A model generated the notes under the pieces. The model was not told where the DNA came from and searched no databases. It saw nothing but the letters and a program-made list of their open reading frames with translations. A DNA stretch of 64,000 nucleotides from Bacillus sp. 7884-1. GTDB taxonomy: Bacteria > Bacillota > Bacilli > Bacillales > Cytobacillaceae. The position numbers and the translations under genes were made by a program. The stretch's first letter is position 1, and every line of letters begins with the position of its first letter. The DNA lies in assembly GCF_002272245.1 (NCBI RefSeq), contig NZ_NPDD01000167.1, positions 17,828-81,827 on the forward strand, in the 5' to 3' direction. Shown here one piece after another: positions 1 to 9,004 of the stretch.

Positions 1-816
1 GCCATAAGATTCCTTGTTTTGGTGAAAAACCAAAGGCTAATAGGAAGAGAGCAGTTGAAACTAAGACAATGGTTGCTCCTGAGGCTAAGTTATAAGTGAA
101 GCTAAAGTATAACCCCACAACCGAAGCAATCACTCCTAAACCAGCTGAAAGGTAAATCATTACCCATAATCGATCAGTTAATAAATAGGCTGTTGCTGCT
201 GGAGTGATTAGCATTGCTACTACCAGTATGATTCCCACTGTTTGTAAAGAAGCAACAGTTACCATTGTAAGCAGCGTCATTAAAAAATAATGGATAAATT
301 TTATTGGTAGTCCATATGCTTCTGCCATGGTCGGATCAAAAGAAGTCACTAGTAGTTCTTTGTAGAACAAATAAATCGAAATTAACACAAATATTCCGAT
401 GCCCAGTGTAGTCCACATATCTGAAGGTCGGACTGCTAATACATTCCCAAACAAGATGTGATAAAGGTCCGTACTACTTTTCATTAGGGTGATCAGAATA
501 ATTCCTAATGCAAAAGCAGCCGTAAACATAATTCCAATGGAAATATCATTTTTGATACGACTATTTTGGCTAACAAAACCGATTGACATTGCGGTCAAAA
601 CACCTGAAATAACGGCTCCAACAAAGAAATTAATTCCAAGCATGTAAGCAATGGCCACCCCTGGAAGAACAGCATGAGAAATCGCGTCACCCATTAGTGC
701 CATTCCTCTTAAAATGATAAAACAGCCCACTACTCCACAAATAATTCCAACCATTACAGAGGTTAAAAGAGCTTTTTGTAAAAATCCGTATTGAATCACA
801 GCCTCAATAAAAGACA
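1..816 (-). CDS. Metal (Mn/Zn) ABC transporter permease, partial
   Basis: Membrane permease of the ABC-3 (MntC/ZnuB/SitC) family, forming the channel of a manganese or zinc importer. The ATG lies at 814-816, one base after the stop of the upstream ATPase gene, so the two are translationally coupled. The 272 residues visible are strongly hydrophobic with family signatures near the N-terminus (GDAISHAVLPG at about residues 42-52) and regularly spaced helices. The C-terminus runs off the left edge; the family is usually about 280-300 residues, so little is missing. The metal cannot be read from sequence, but the MntR-like box upstream favours manganese. The partner binding protein is not in view. 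Confidence 0.9.
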
Positions 817-817
817 T

Positions 818-1561
818 TTATACCTTCACCCCCAAACTATCAAGAAACGAAAACTGTCCAGAATACGCTTTAGCCAAAACTTCCGCATTTAAAACCTGAT
901 TTATTTCTCCAAAACCAATAAGTTCTTTATTTAACAGAACAAGTTGGTCAAAATAATCACTGACTTTACTTAAATCATGATGAACAACAAGAATCGTTTT
1001 GCCACTATTCTTTAATTCTTTCAATATAGTAATAATGGTTTCTTCACTTGATACATCTATACCAACAAAAGGCTCATCCAGAAAAAGCATTTCAGATTCT
1101 TGAGCAAGTGCCCTTGCTAAAAAAACTCGTTGTTGCTGTCCCCCTGAAAGTTCTCCAATTTGACGCTTACTAAATTCTGCAATACCAACCCTTTGTAAAC
1201 ATTGCAGCGCCCATTCTTTTTCTGACTTTTTTGGTCTTTTGAATAAACCTAGTTTTGGATACGTTCCGAGTAAGACAGTATCCAAAACAGTGATTGGAAA
1301 ATCCCAGTCAATATTGCTCCTTTGCGGGACATAGGCAACGGATTTTCTTAGCTCATTAAAACTTTGCCCGAATATTTGAACTTCGCCTTTATCTTTCGGG
1401 ATAAGGTTTAACAATGCCTTTAATAGCGTTGATTTCCCAGCTCCATTTGGACCAATAACCCCAACTAATTTACCTGGATCTATTGAAAAACTAACATTTT
1501 TCACCGCTTCATTACCATGGTAGGACACAAACAAACTTTTCACTGTAAGCGCTGGATTCAT
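818..1561 (-). CDS. Metal (Mn/Zn) ABC transporter ATP-binding protein
   Basis: ATPase subunit (247 aa) that powers the adjacent permease. Walker A is GPNGAGKS at residues 37-44, the ABC signature LSGGQ at 138-142, Walker B ends MLFLDEP near 158-164 and the H-loop histidine lies in VHHD. This is the MntB/ZnuC/SitB group. The start is ATG with an AAGGAGATGAT ribosome binding site. It is first of a two-gene unit, with only one base between its stop and the permease ATG. Manganese is the best guess because an MntR-like operator overlaps the promoter; zinc or iron cannot be excluded from the protein alone. Confidence 0.93.
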   Translation of the reverse strand: MNPALTVKSLFVSYHGNEAVKNVSFSIDPGKLVGVIGPNGAGKSTLLKALLNLIPKDKGEVQIFGQSFNELRKSVAYVPQRSNIDWDFPITVLDTVLLGTYPKLGLFKRPKKSEKEWALQCLQRVGIAEFSKRQIGELSGGQQQRVFLARALAQESEMLFLDEPFVGIDVSSEETIITILKELKNSGKTILVVHHDLSKVSDYFDQLVLLNKELIGFGEINQVLNAEVLAKAYSGQFSFLDSLGVKV

Positions 1562-1663
1562 TAATAATCATCTCCTTCATATCTAATGTTTTCCTTTGTA
1601 TGAAAAATGTTGACTTAATGCAACTTTTAATTAAAAAAATAAAGTGGAAATTTACCACATCTT

Positions 1664-1692
1664 ACTTTAACTATATATATGGTTTAATTCAA
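1664..1692 (-). promoter_or_regulatory. Putative sigma-A promoter of the metal ABC operon
   Basis: On the minus strand TTGAAT (1687-1692) and TAAAGT (1664-1669) are separated by 17 bases, about 100 bases before the ATPase start. The -10 is a 4/6 match. The MntR-like box overlaps the -35, which suits repression. Confidence 0.4.
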
Positions 1693-1712
1693 AAAAGTTT
1701 CCCTTATGAAAC
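1691..1712 (-). promoter_or_regulatory. MntR-like operator
   Basis: The plus strand reads AAGTTTCCCTTATGAAACAT, close to the Bacillus MntR box (AGTTTCC..., reverse GGAAACT) known from manganese uptake genes. It overlaps the -35 of the ABC operon. A second box with the same AAAAAGTTTCCCT core lies near 48196. Consensus recalled from the literature, not computed. Confidence 0.5.
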
Positions 1713-2389
1713 ATTTTAAACTACAGGAAAATCCATGTCAATTAAAAAGAATTTTCTTTTGTATTCTCATCGAAGAATTCAAAGTTAAAGTAGATGTAAC
1801 AAAAGGAAAAAATCAAGGAATAAACGGAGATATCATTCTACAATTTATTGTCACCTCTTACGTAGGGATAGTGGAATGGTGGTTCAAGAATGGAATGCCT
1901 TATTCACCTCGTGTCATGGCAGAACAAGTAGGGATTTTATTAGAGAGGAATCTATTAAAAAACAGAGCAGTGATTAGCACACTGCTCCTTATGTCTCAAT
2001 CTCAAAAAACAGGGGTTTTTGGATTGATCGCAGGTTTCTTGCTTTCAGCTGGGAACCTGATGCTGGCTGCGACCTTTTATGGGAAGTTCGCTTATAGGGA
2101 CTACCCACAGGATGGTTTGTCTGTCAATATCGCGAATAGTCTTTCATATGGAGGGCTGCTTCTTGGCACGATTATTCTCATGATTGTATCTTTCCGTGCG
2201 AAAGTATTCCCGGGCTGGTACGGAGTCGTGTTCTTGCTCATGCTTATCTCTTTAGGGCTTCCTTTCCTTGATGACTTTTTCTCACTATTCTGGGGATTGA
2301 CTTATGTGGTGATGGGCTATTCCATCTTTACAGGTAAAGGAATTCGCTACTATTTTGATCCAGCAGGAAAAAAATCATTGATTATTTAA
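1706..2389 (+). pseudogene. TetR C-terminal fragment fused to a membrane-protein fragment
   Basis: An open frame of 227 codons that looks like two broken genes joined. Residues about 25-80 resemble the C-terminal ligand domain of TetR/AcrR regulators (FIVTSYVGIVEWWFKNGMP, then MAEQVGILLERNL), but no N-terminal helix-turn-helix is present. From about residue 95 the protein turns into three or four hydrophobic helices ending in a short polar tail, a membrane protein I do not recognise. There is no ribosome binding site before the ATG, which itself lies inside the MntR-like box of the opposite operon. A deletion that removed the TetR start and the membrane gene start would explain it. Probably not expressed. 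Confidence 0.55.
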
Positions 2390-2474
2390 TCTATAGATTT
2401 CTTGAAGACCATGGGGACTGTTCTCATGGTCTAACCTCATTTGAACCCTATAAGAAACTATGAAGACAAGAAAT

Positions 2475-2518
2475 TTAGGCTGCCTCAATCCAAATGAATT
2501 TAGTTTGAGGCAGCCTAA
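2475..2518 (+). terminator. Strong hairpin, probable terminator
   Basis: A 14-bp perfect stem (TTAGGCTGCCTCAA and its complement at 2505-2518) with a 16-base loop, followed by a T-rich stretch. A shorter hairpin AGACCATG/CATGGTCT sits just upstream at 2406-2432. The stem would close the transcript of the fusion remnant. Confidence 0.6.
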
Positions 2519-2588
2519 TTGGTGTTTTATATATTTCTCATTTTCATTAGCGATTTTTTAAAATTTAGAACCTCAAATTGGAGGTTCC

Positions 2589-2730
2589 TTATTCTCGAAT
2601 AAACCAAATCTTTGATATCAAATCATCTAGCTATTAAACTAGTACTTTCCCCTGTAATCCCATTCGTGGCAATCTCCCAATAGATGACCTTGTGCCCAAC
2701 AATGGGCCGATTTTTAATATCGGCAAACTC
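2589..2730 (-). pseudogene. SnoaL/NTF2-like protein, C-terminal relic
   Basis: Reverse translation gives FADIKNRPIVG, then WEIATNGITGESTSL, then WFIRE and a stop. This is a clear match to the C-terminal half of the intact SnoaL-like gene at 51137-51469 (EIKNRSIVG, WEIATNGLTRESTSL, WFIRE). A short deletion lies between the ESTSL block and the end, and the N-terminal half is missing. The 52-bp repeat array starts where the homology ends, so the repeat may have replaced the front of the gene. It is a dead paralogue. Confidence 0.7.
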
Positions 2731-3000
2731 TTGAATTTCACAAAACTGTTGTAATATCTTATTGATTCTGACACGAGCTCTTTGAGATTCACGAAAACTG
2801 TCAGAATACCCCTTTCATTCTGACAGGATTGCTCTTGAATTCTCCAAAGCTGTCTGAATGTCCATTTAATTCTTACAAGAGTGCTTTAGGATTCACCAAA
2901 ACTGTCAGAATAACCCTATTATTTTGACACGATTGCTCTTGGATTCACCATTGCTGTCCGAATACCTTTATGATTCCGTTACGGTTACTCTTAAAGTATT
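2731..3000. repeat. 52-bp tandem repeat, four full and two partial diverged copies
   Basis: Units start at 2765, 2817, 2869 and 2921, exactly 52 bases apart, each beginning ATTCTGACA-like and containing CTCTTGGATTCACCAAA then TGTCAGAATACCC. A partial copy precedes (2731-2764) and a decayed one follows (2973-3000). Each unit holds the inverted pair TTCTGACA and TGTCAGAA, so alternative hairpins can form within or between units. The copies differ at many positions, so the array is old. No reading frame is maintained. Confidence 0.8.
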
Positions 3001-3173
3001 AAAGAAATATCTTAGCCCGCCTCAATGTGAACCAAAGTTCTTTTTTTCATTCCATTATTCTGCCCCGTTAACATAATGAGAAAATAAGACCTCATCCTTC
3101 TGAGTAGTAGTTTAATTTTTGTAAATTAGAATAACATTAGAAATCAAAAAAACCGGCACATTTTTGGTTGCCG

Positions 3174-3561
3174 TTATTTCTTATGAACCTTTACAAATAC
3201 AGTTCCAAATAGTTTATCTCCAATATATGCATCTAACTTCCACATTGCACTCGTAGGTAGTGACATATTTGATGGCATGTGTCGGTCTGCTCCATTATTT
3301 GGACCACTTAAATCTACACCTTCAAACAAAGTTATTTGTTCAATATCATTTTCGTGTGTAGCAACAACTTATAGTTTTCCTTCAAGCTCTTTGTCTTCTC
3401 CCCAAAAATGCCACATATATTTTTGGGTTTTATTTGGATAAAATATTAGAACCTCACTATGATCATAAATAAAACCTAAACGTTCTTTTTCACCAATCAA
3501 CGTATAATTACCTGCTTTAAACAAAGAACTTTCATTCCACTCTTGTGCTTGATTTCTTTCG
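3174..3561 (-). pseudogene. DUF4871-like secreted protein, broken
   Basis: The minus strand encodes a protein like the Bacillus DUF4871 group: LIGEKERLGFIYD, then PNKTQKYMWHFWGEDKELEGKL, an in-frame TAA, then VVATHENDIEQITLFEGVDLSG to the end. The coding sense continues on both sides of the nonsense codon, so it was recently one gene. The front is also lost: a GGAGG site near 3613 is followed by ATG ATA TAA, and another stop precedes the conserved part. The signal peptide expected for the family is absent. The family name is from memory of the motif pattern. Confidence 0.6.
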
Positions 3562-3656
3562 TCTTAATTGGTAATTACTGTTTCATTACTTTCTTATATC
3601 ATTTGTTCACCTCCATATGCTCGGTAATTACCCTATATTTGCTTAATAAAAGTGCT

Positions 3657-3689
3657 AAAAGCAGTGCAATTTTGAAATGCACTGCTTTT
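3657..3689. terminator. Bidirectional terminator hairpin
   Basis: A perfect 12-bp stem (AAAAGCAGTGCA at 3657-3668, complement at 3678-3689) with a 9-base loop, followed by T-rich sequence on the plus strand and preceded by A residues. It lies between the DUF4871 relic and the aldo/keto reductase. Confidence 0.65.
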
Positions 3690-3811
3690 ATACTTGTTTT
3701 TATTTATGCCTTTTCCTCTGTAGGTACTCCAAAAGAGAACGGCTTACTAACAGTGGGAACCCTGATTTAATCAATATTTTTTATAAGTATAGTAGTTTTC
3801 GCTATTAGTTG

Positions 3812-4756
3812 TTAAGCAAGAATGCCCTCAATTTTTTGAATAATTTCACTTGGAAGTTCGATTTCAACAGCTTTCACATTCTCTTCCACCTGACTTGGTC
3901 TGCTTGCACCAATTAAAGCGCTCGAAACATTTGGCTGTCTTAAGATCCAGGCTAAAGCAAGACCAGGTAGCGTGATATCCAATTCCTTTGCGATCTTCTC
4001 TAACTGTTCTACTTTTGAAAAAATGTCCTCATTCAGCATGCCTTTGATAAAGGTATTGATTTCTGCATTTGAAGCGCGGCTATCCTTTGGAAGGTTATTT
4101 CCCTTGTATTTTCCTGTTAAAACCCCTTGAGCGAGTGGAGAAAAGACAACTTGTCCTACACCATATTTTTCACTCACTGGAATGACTTCTTTTTCAATAT
4201 AGCGCTTAAACATGTTATAGACCGGCTGGTTCACCACGATTCGATCTAAGAGATATTTATCGGCAACACGCATTGCCTCTTCAATTTGCGCTGCGCTCCA
4301 TTCACTTACCCCGGCATAGAGGATCTTCCCTTGACGAATTAAATCATCAATCGCTCTTAATGTTTCATCAACAGGTGTTTCTGGATCAAAACGGTGACAA
4401 TAAAAAACATCCACATAGTCTAAGTTCATTCTCTTTAAGCTAGCGTTTACTTGCTCGGTAATATGCTTTCTAGATAATCCCCGATCATTCGGACCTTCAC
4501 CCATTGGAAAGAACGCCTTTGTTGTAATCACATAAGAGTCACGTGGATATTCCTTTAAAGCCCCAGCCATGACTCGTTCACCTTCACCACGCTCATAGAC
4601 ATTGGCAGAATCAAAAAAGTTGATCCCTATTTCATACGCTTTATGTATCGTTTTTTCAGCAATATTCTCTTCGACAGATTTCCCGTAGGTTAACCAGCTT
4701 CCTAAACTAATTTCACTTACTTTTAAACCACTATTTCCTAATCTTCTGTATTTCAT
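3812..4756 (-). CDS. Aldo/keto reductase
   Basis: A 314-residue NADPH-dependent oxidoreductase of the (beta/alpha)8 aldo/keto reductase superfamily, nearest the potassium-channel beta-subunit/YghZ-type branch. The catalytic tetrad is visible: Asp49 and Tyr54 in FDSANVY, Lys80 in TTKAF and His121 in YCHRFD. The C-terminal cofactor-binding part (ALIGASRPSQVEENVKA) is intact. Length is normal. It starts at ATG with a GGAGGCAGG-type site about 10 bases upstream. The next gene on the same strand is a broken short-chain dehydrogenase, so this may be the surviving member of a detoxification or sugar-aldehyde pair. The natural substrate is unknown. Confidence 0.9.
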   Translation of the reverse strand: MKYRRLGNSGLKVSEISLGSWLTYGKSVEENIAEKTIHKAYEIGINFFDSANVYERGEGERVMAGALKEYPRDSYVITTKAFFPMGEGPNDRGLSRKHITEQVNASLKRMNLDYVDVFYCHRFDPETPVDETLRAIDDLIRQGKILYAGVSEWSAAQIEEAMRVADKYLLDRIVVNQPVYNMFKRYIEKEVIPVSEKYGVGQVVFSPLAQGVLTGKYKGNNLPKDSRASNAEINTFIKGMLNEDIFSKVEQLEKIAKELDITLPGLALAWILRQPNVSSALIGASRPSQVEENVKAVEIELPSEIIQKIEGILA

Positions 4757-4838
4757 CGAAATCCTGCCTCCTTGGACTATTTTTAGAAAATGTCTTTCAA
4801 ATAAACTTATGTTTCTTTTCGTTTATTATTACTTATGA

Positions 4839-5605
4839 TTATAAAGTTCCAGCTACACCGCCATCAATATTCAGTGAAGTACCTGTAACATAAGAGACTG
4901 CATCCGAAACAAGGAATGTAATCACTTTCGATACGTTCAAGAGGAAATTGATGGTCTTTCCGGGAGAATTCTTCCCATGAATGTTCCGGTGCTTGGTTTC
5001 TCCATATTTTTTCCATTTGTTCGTTCCGTACTAAGCCAATACATACGGTGTTGACGCGAATATTATCCCGGCCAAGGTCCTTGCTCATTGCTCATTGCTT
5101 TTGTAAGAGCCATCCCCGCTGCTCTGCTAACAGAAGTTGGCAGTGAAGTAGAAGGAGGTGTTTTCCCACTAATTGCTGTGACATTGACAATCGCGCCTCC
5201 TCCCGATTGGCGCATATACGGTACGGCATAACGGGCACAATGAATCGTACAAAATAATTTTAAATCTAGATCCTGTCTCCAAAGTTCGGTTTCTACTTTT
5301 TCAAACGCGTGGGCCTGTGCAGTTCCGGCATTGTTGACTAAAATATCCAAACGTCCATATTTTTCTATGGTCACTTCTACTACTTTTTTACATTGGTCTT
5401 CCTTTGTAACATCGGTTACGACAACTAATACTTCTTTTCCTGTTTGTTCAAAAATTTAGGCTGCTGCCTCCTTTAAACGATCCTCATTTCTAACACAAAT
5501 CGTTACTTTTGCTCCTTCTTTCACTATCTGAAAGGCCGTTTCTAATCCAATTCCTCTGCTCGACCCGGTGATTAATGCGACCTTTCCTTTTAAACCTAAA
5601 TCCAT
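4839..5605 (-). pseudogene. Short-chain dehydrogenase/reductase (SDR), multiply broken
   Basis: The frame opens at ATG 5605 behind AGGAGATA with the Rossmann motif TGSSRGIG and continues through LVNNAGTAQAH, but has three lesions. A TAA interrupts the phase EAAA-stop-IFEQTG near 5458. A 7-base direct duplication (attgctc twice, about 5083-5096) shifts KAMSKDLGRDN out of frame. A deletion plus shift near 4925 joins PLERI to FLVSDAVSYVTGTSLNIDGG. The last residues (SLNIDGGVAGTL, stop at 4839-4841) are typical of SDR proteins. The catalytic Ser/Tyr region is also altered (no YxxxK visible). It cannot make an enzyme. Confidence 0.85.
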
Positions 5606-5987
5606 TATTATCTCCTTTCTTGTGTAAGCCTTTTTTATATTGGTTTCCTTATTTTTTTGCTATTGCCTTCGCTTTCACTTTAATTCGATATAAAAGGGCA
5701 AATCCCCTTCCACAGTTCAAAAATATTAATCAAACTCTCTTTATTACATTACACAAAAAAGTGTGGGGACCATTACATACCTGCTGCATACCCTTTAATT
5801 TAGGAGAAAAAAAGCCGATTTCCCCTACGCTAAATGTGGTAGCGTCAGGAAAATGCTGATTTACAACGTTAAGGAAATCCTAATATAAAAAGCCCAATTT
5901 CTGAGCATTAAAATGGAGAAATTAGGCTATTCGTTACTAGATGCATTTCATTTTGGACTGACTACCAACTCGCTCAAATTCTAGATA
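5606..5987. other. Intergenic, no gene seen
   Basis: Apart from the terminator at 5885-5928 I see no convincing coding sequence. A 94-codon plus-strand frame here lacks a binding site and protein-like composition. Confidence 0.5.
5885..5928 (-). terminator. Terminator after the membrane pseudogene
   Basis: AGCCCAATTTCT (5891-5902) pairs with AGAAATTAGGCT (5917-5928) with one G-T pair. On the minus strand the stem is followed by TTTTTATATT, so it ends transcription from 6525. Confidence 0.55.
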
Positions 5988-6525
5988 TCATTTTTCAAAA
6001 AGCGCAAACGTCATTTCCCCAAGCATAACTAAAGCTGGAATGAAAAATACCAAAAAACTAATATATAATACCTTTTCATAGTGTCGGCTTCGTACCCATC
6101 TATCAACCTTACAAAAACAATATGCCATCAAAAGTCCTCCAGTAATAAACACACAAGAAAAGAGTATAATCGTGAGCATTGCTTGGAACCCTGTCAACTC
6201 GGTACCGGGATTGGTTAAGATTGGTGTACCGTAAATAGCTAGAATCATAATCCCAAATAAGAATCCTTTTTTAAACCAATGATGTGGGAGATACATTTCT
6301 ACTAATATAAACAAGAAACTGATCGCTAAACAGGAACCTATTCCTGTACCAAGCAACTGCAAAACTCCTTCGATCGTTACACCACTTGCCAATTCCGGAA
6401 AAGCGATAGCAGATACGCATAATGATTCGTAGCAAAATTCCACAAACTGCTCCAGTGGCAATCGCAGCAATAAATGCAATTCCAATTCTTTTACAGATTT
6501 CCTTGACTCCTTCATTTATGTACAT
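5988..6525 (-). pseudogene. Unrecognised four-helix membrane protein, frameshifted
   Basis: The natural start is ATG 6525 behind TAGGAGAT, giving MYINEGVKEICKRIGIAFIA and a first membrane helix. The conserved-looking continuation (FPELASGVTIEGVLQ, then three more hydrophobic helices to residue about 175) lies in another frame. The switch is a one-base indel near 6405-6420, where RIIMRI passes into AIAFPELASG. The merged product would be about 178 residues with four helices and polar tails. I do not recognise the family. It is a recent frameshift or an assembly error, since the rest of the frame is clean. Confidence 0.6.
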
Positions 6526-6719
6526 ATAAATCTCCTAACAAACCTTTTGAATTTTATACTACACCCTAAAAAGAGATGTAATATTGCCGTAATTCGCGTT
6601 AGAAGATAGAGTATTCTTCTACCAGTATAATGACTGCTTAAATAGAAGAATTGGCTGGTCTTCCTGCCACTTCCTTTTTTTAGGTAATATAAAATGAAAT
6701 ACCTTAATCTTTATTTTAG

Positions 6720-6908
6720 TCAAACTTCAATTTCTTCTTGATAGGAATACGATTCCTCAAGAAGCTTTTCCCACTTTTCATACAAGCTATTAGCTGACTT
6801 ATAGTTTTCGTTGACCAATGACAGATCTCCCTATAACTTCTCTTTTAAATGAGAGCACATGCCTTCCCATTCCTCTAAGCATTCGTTATCAACAAGGTTA
6901 GAAAACAT
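6720..6908 (-). pseudogene. Small relic of unknown protein with in-frame stop
   Basis: The minus strand reads MFSNLVDNECLEEWEGM, CSHLKEKL, a TAG, GDLSLVNENYKSANSLYEKW and EKLLEESYSYQEEIEV to a stop. The acidic, helical, coiled-coil-like composition is protein-like on both sides of the stop. It abuts the YitT relic at its upstream side. I do not recognise the family. It may be the tail of a larger lost gene. Confidence 0.4.
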
Positions 6909-6909
6909 C

Positions 6910-7258
6910 GGTTTCGTTCTATAACTCCTCCTATTAATGCACTGCCAAGGTGGGATACGGAGAATTCTTTACGTAAGGGTGCAAGCAAATCGATAAACAA
7001 AGATGAAATTAACAACCCTTGTAAACTGCTAAAAAAATAGCCCCTTTCATATAAAGATCAAGCCACCATTGTCTTTCCTGTCTGAAAATGAAAGAAGTAA
7101 TGAAGTATTAATGAAATTCCAAGGATTCCACCATCAATTATATGATTGGGCACGAGAAACCCGTTTACCCCAATTCCTAATAGCAAGCTGCCAATGATCA
7201 AAGCCATTAATTTCTGAAAAATAACAATCACCTTGTCCAGTCTTTTTATTCTATTCAT
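6910..7258 (-). pseudogene. YitT/DUF161 membrane protein, deletion remnant
   Basis: From ATG 7258 the product begins with a basic segment and a helix, then NHIIDGGILGISLILHYFFH, the typical YitT_membrane start. It ends abruptly after 66 residues. Downstream on the same strand another frame gives GLLISSLFIDLLAPLRKEF and SVSHLGSALIGGVIE, which matches the next conserved part of YitT proteins. About 60-80 residues between the blocks and the whole C-terminal DUF2179 half are absent. It cannot fold as a transporter. Confidence 0.65.
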
Positions 7259-7411
7259 ATGTCACCATCTTGAAATTAAGAATAAGTGACAAATGTTATA
7301 ATCGCTCCTTCACTAACACAGTTAAAGACAATCTAGAGTTTATAAAAATGGTATGCCTAAAAAAACAGTTGAATATTATAGAATGATTTAACATTAAGGA
7401 GGTTTTGTCTA

Positions 7412-7714
7412 TTGGCTAAAATTATCATTCTGTATGAACAACCAAAGGATATAGAAGGATTTGAAAAACATTACTTCGATGTTCATGTTCCGCTTGGAAG
7501 GAAGATTCCCCATATTAAGAGTGAAACTATACGACGAGTCATTCAGTCACAAAATACCAACTTAAACTTATACTTAATTACTGAACTTGAATTTGAAAAC
7601 ATCGATAAATTACATGAAGCATTGTCTAGCCCTGAGGCACAAGCTGCAGAAGCAGACGGAGAAAGTTTATTCAAATACCTTTTTAAACCTCCAATCATCA
7701 CAATTGTTGAATAA
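7412..7714 (+). CDS. EthD-domain protein
   Basis: A 100-residue protein of the EthD fold, a dimeric ferredoxin-like barrel. Visible family features are the Tyr/His pattern FEKHYFDVHVPLGRKIP at residues 17-33, the central strand LYLITELEFE, and SPEAQAAEAD near 73-82. The start is TTG at 7412 with AGGAGG at 7397-7402; there is no better ATG. EthD-like proteins assist ether degradation or, in secondary metabolism, cyclisation or reshaping of reactive intermediates. It is first of three plus-strand genes with the LuxE-like and LuxC-like genes, 96 bases before the next, so it may handle the aldehyde or its precursor. That role is inferred from context. Confidence 0.85.
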   Translation: MAKIIILYEQPKDIEGFEKHYFDVHVPLGRKIPHIKSETIRRVIQSQNTNLNLYLITELEFENIDKLHEALSSPEAQAAEADGESLFKYLFKPPIITIVE

Positions 7715-7810
7715 TAGGTATGTCAAGTCACTCCACGGCTGTTCTTTTTCATTTCATCATATTCATATTACTAATAATAGTAATCTCGATTTACAAAGGG
7801 GTGAGTTTGA

Positions 7811-9004
7811 TTGGCGGCTTTGTTACCCATTGATGATAACGCTTTAAATGCAGTAGGAAATTGGAATTTAACCAAGGAGCAATTTTTAATAGATTTACGA
7901 AATACTTTAATTGATTCAGTGAACGAATGTGAAGCTTATCGCTTTCTGTGCAAGGAACAGGACTTTGATGCAAATCGTGATTTACAAACCATTGACGACC
8001 TTACAAAAATCCCCTATATCACTTCTCAAACATTCAAACGGTCTGTTGGACTTTATTCCAAGCTTTTACGTATACCTGTTAAGGAAATTGACCTTTGGAC
8101 CTTATCCAGCAGCACAAGTGGAGATCCCAGTTTATCAGGCCGAAGATGGAAAGATGTCGGTACTTATCAACGATCATATCTTACCGTTTATCCCCGTTTA
8201 TTTGGTACAGAGCCGTTAGAACGTTGCCTTATGTTTTGGCCTGATCCAAAAGCTATGCGAGCATCCATAGGCCTAATTGATGGGAAAAAAGCTGCACCAT
8301 TTGCTTCGTACATTATTGATTCAGAGCGTTTTACAAAAGAACCAACTAAAACACAATATCTTTTAGAATTAAATCAACATTCTAAAAAATTGGAGGTCAA
8401 TGTTCCTGTTTTGCTTGAAGGTCTAAGGGAAGCAGATAAAGATAAAGGAAGAACATTATTGATTGGCTCAACCCCTTTACTCTACTTAACTATTGTAGAT
8501 CATTATAAGCGAACCGGTGAGACTTTCCACCTCGGACCCAATACTTTCATCCTTGCAGGAGCAGGTGGATGGGATGGAAAAAAGGGGCAGGTAAATATCG
8601 GAAGAACAATATCAAAGGAGGCTTTTGTTTCAGATTTGATGCAAATTCTAGGTATTCTACCGAAACACATTATTGATCGATTTGGTTTTTCCGAATCCTC
8701 CGCAACGTTTGCTGGCCATTATAATTCTAACTTAAGAGATTTTATATATGAAATTCCTCCTTGGGCACATATTCTTGTTAGGGATCCATTTACACTAAAA
8801 CCAATTTCAGAGTTTGGTAAAGAGGGGCTCCTTGAAGTCATAACTCCCTATGGGATGAGCACCCATACTGGAACAGCTATTTTAGTCGATGATTTAGTCA
8901 GTCTTGTTGACCCATCAATTTATGGGAGTAAACGAACTACTATCCGTATTCATGGCCGTGTTCCTCATTCTCATAAAGCTGGATGTGGGGTGATGTTTGA
9001 ATGA
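7811..9004 (+). CDS. LuxE-like acyl-protein synthetase
   Basis: A 397-residue member of the LuxE/acyl-protein synthetase family, adenylate-forming enzymes that activate a carboxylic acid as acyl-AMP and transfer it to their own cysteine. The glycine/serine loop SSSTSGDPS (residues 99-107) resembles the ATP-binding loop. IDRFGFSESS is the second conserved block. Cys392 in the C-terminal HKAGCGVMFE occupies the place of the acylated cysteine near the end of LuxE. The start is TTG at 7811 behind AAAGGGGTGA. The last four bases overlap the ATG of the LuxC-like gene (ATGA), the tight coupling expected of an enzyme complex. No luxAB or luxD lies nearby, so the product is not for light. The acid substrate is unknown. 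Confidence 0.85.
   Translation: MAALLPIDDNALNAVGNWNLTKEQFLIDLRNTLIDSVNECEAYRFLCKEQDFDANRDLQTIDDLTKIPYITSQTFKRSVGLYSKLLRIPVKEIDLWTLSSSTSGDPSLSGRRWKDVGTYQRSYLTVYPRLFGTEPLERCLMFWPDPKAMRASIGLIDGKKAAPFASYIIDSERFTKEPTKTQYLLELNQHSKKLEVNVPVLLEGLREADKDKGRTLLIGSTPLLYLTIVDHYKRTGETFHLGPNTFILAGAGGWDGKKGQVNIGRTISKEAFVSDLMQILGILPKHIIDRFGFSESSATFAGHYNSNLRDFIYEIPPWAHILVRDPFTLKPISEFGKEGLLEVITPYGMSTHTGTAILVDDLVSLVDPSIYGSKRTTIRIHGRVPHSHKAGCGVMFE

Noticed and set aside
2731..3000. CRISPR-like array
   Set aside because: The whole 52-base unit repeats without unique spacers and no cas gene is near, so it is a tandem repeat.
3543..3770. 75-codon plus-strand frame
   Set aside because: It crosses a strong terminator hairpin, lacks a binding site and has AT-driven composition.
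5575..5859. 94-codon plus-strand frame
   Set aside because: It begins inside the SDR relic on the other strand, has no binding site and looks like an antisense shadow.
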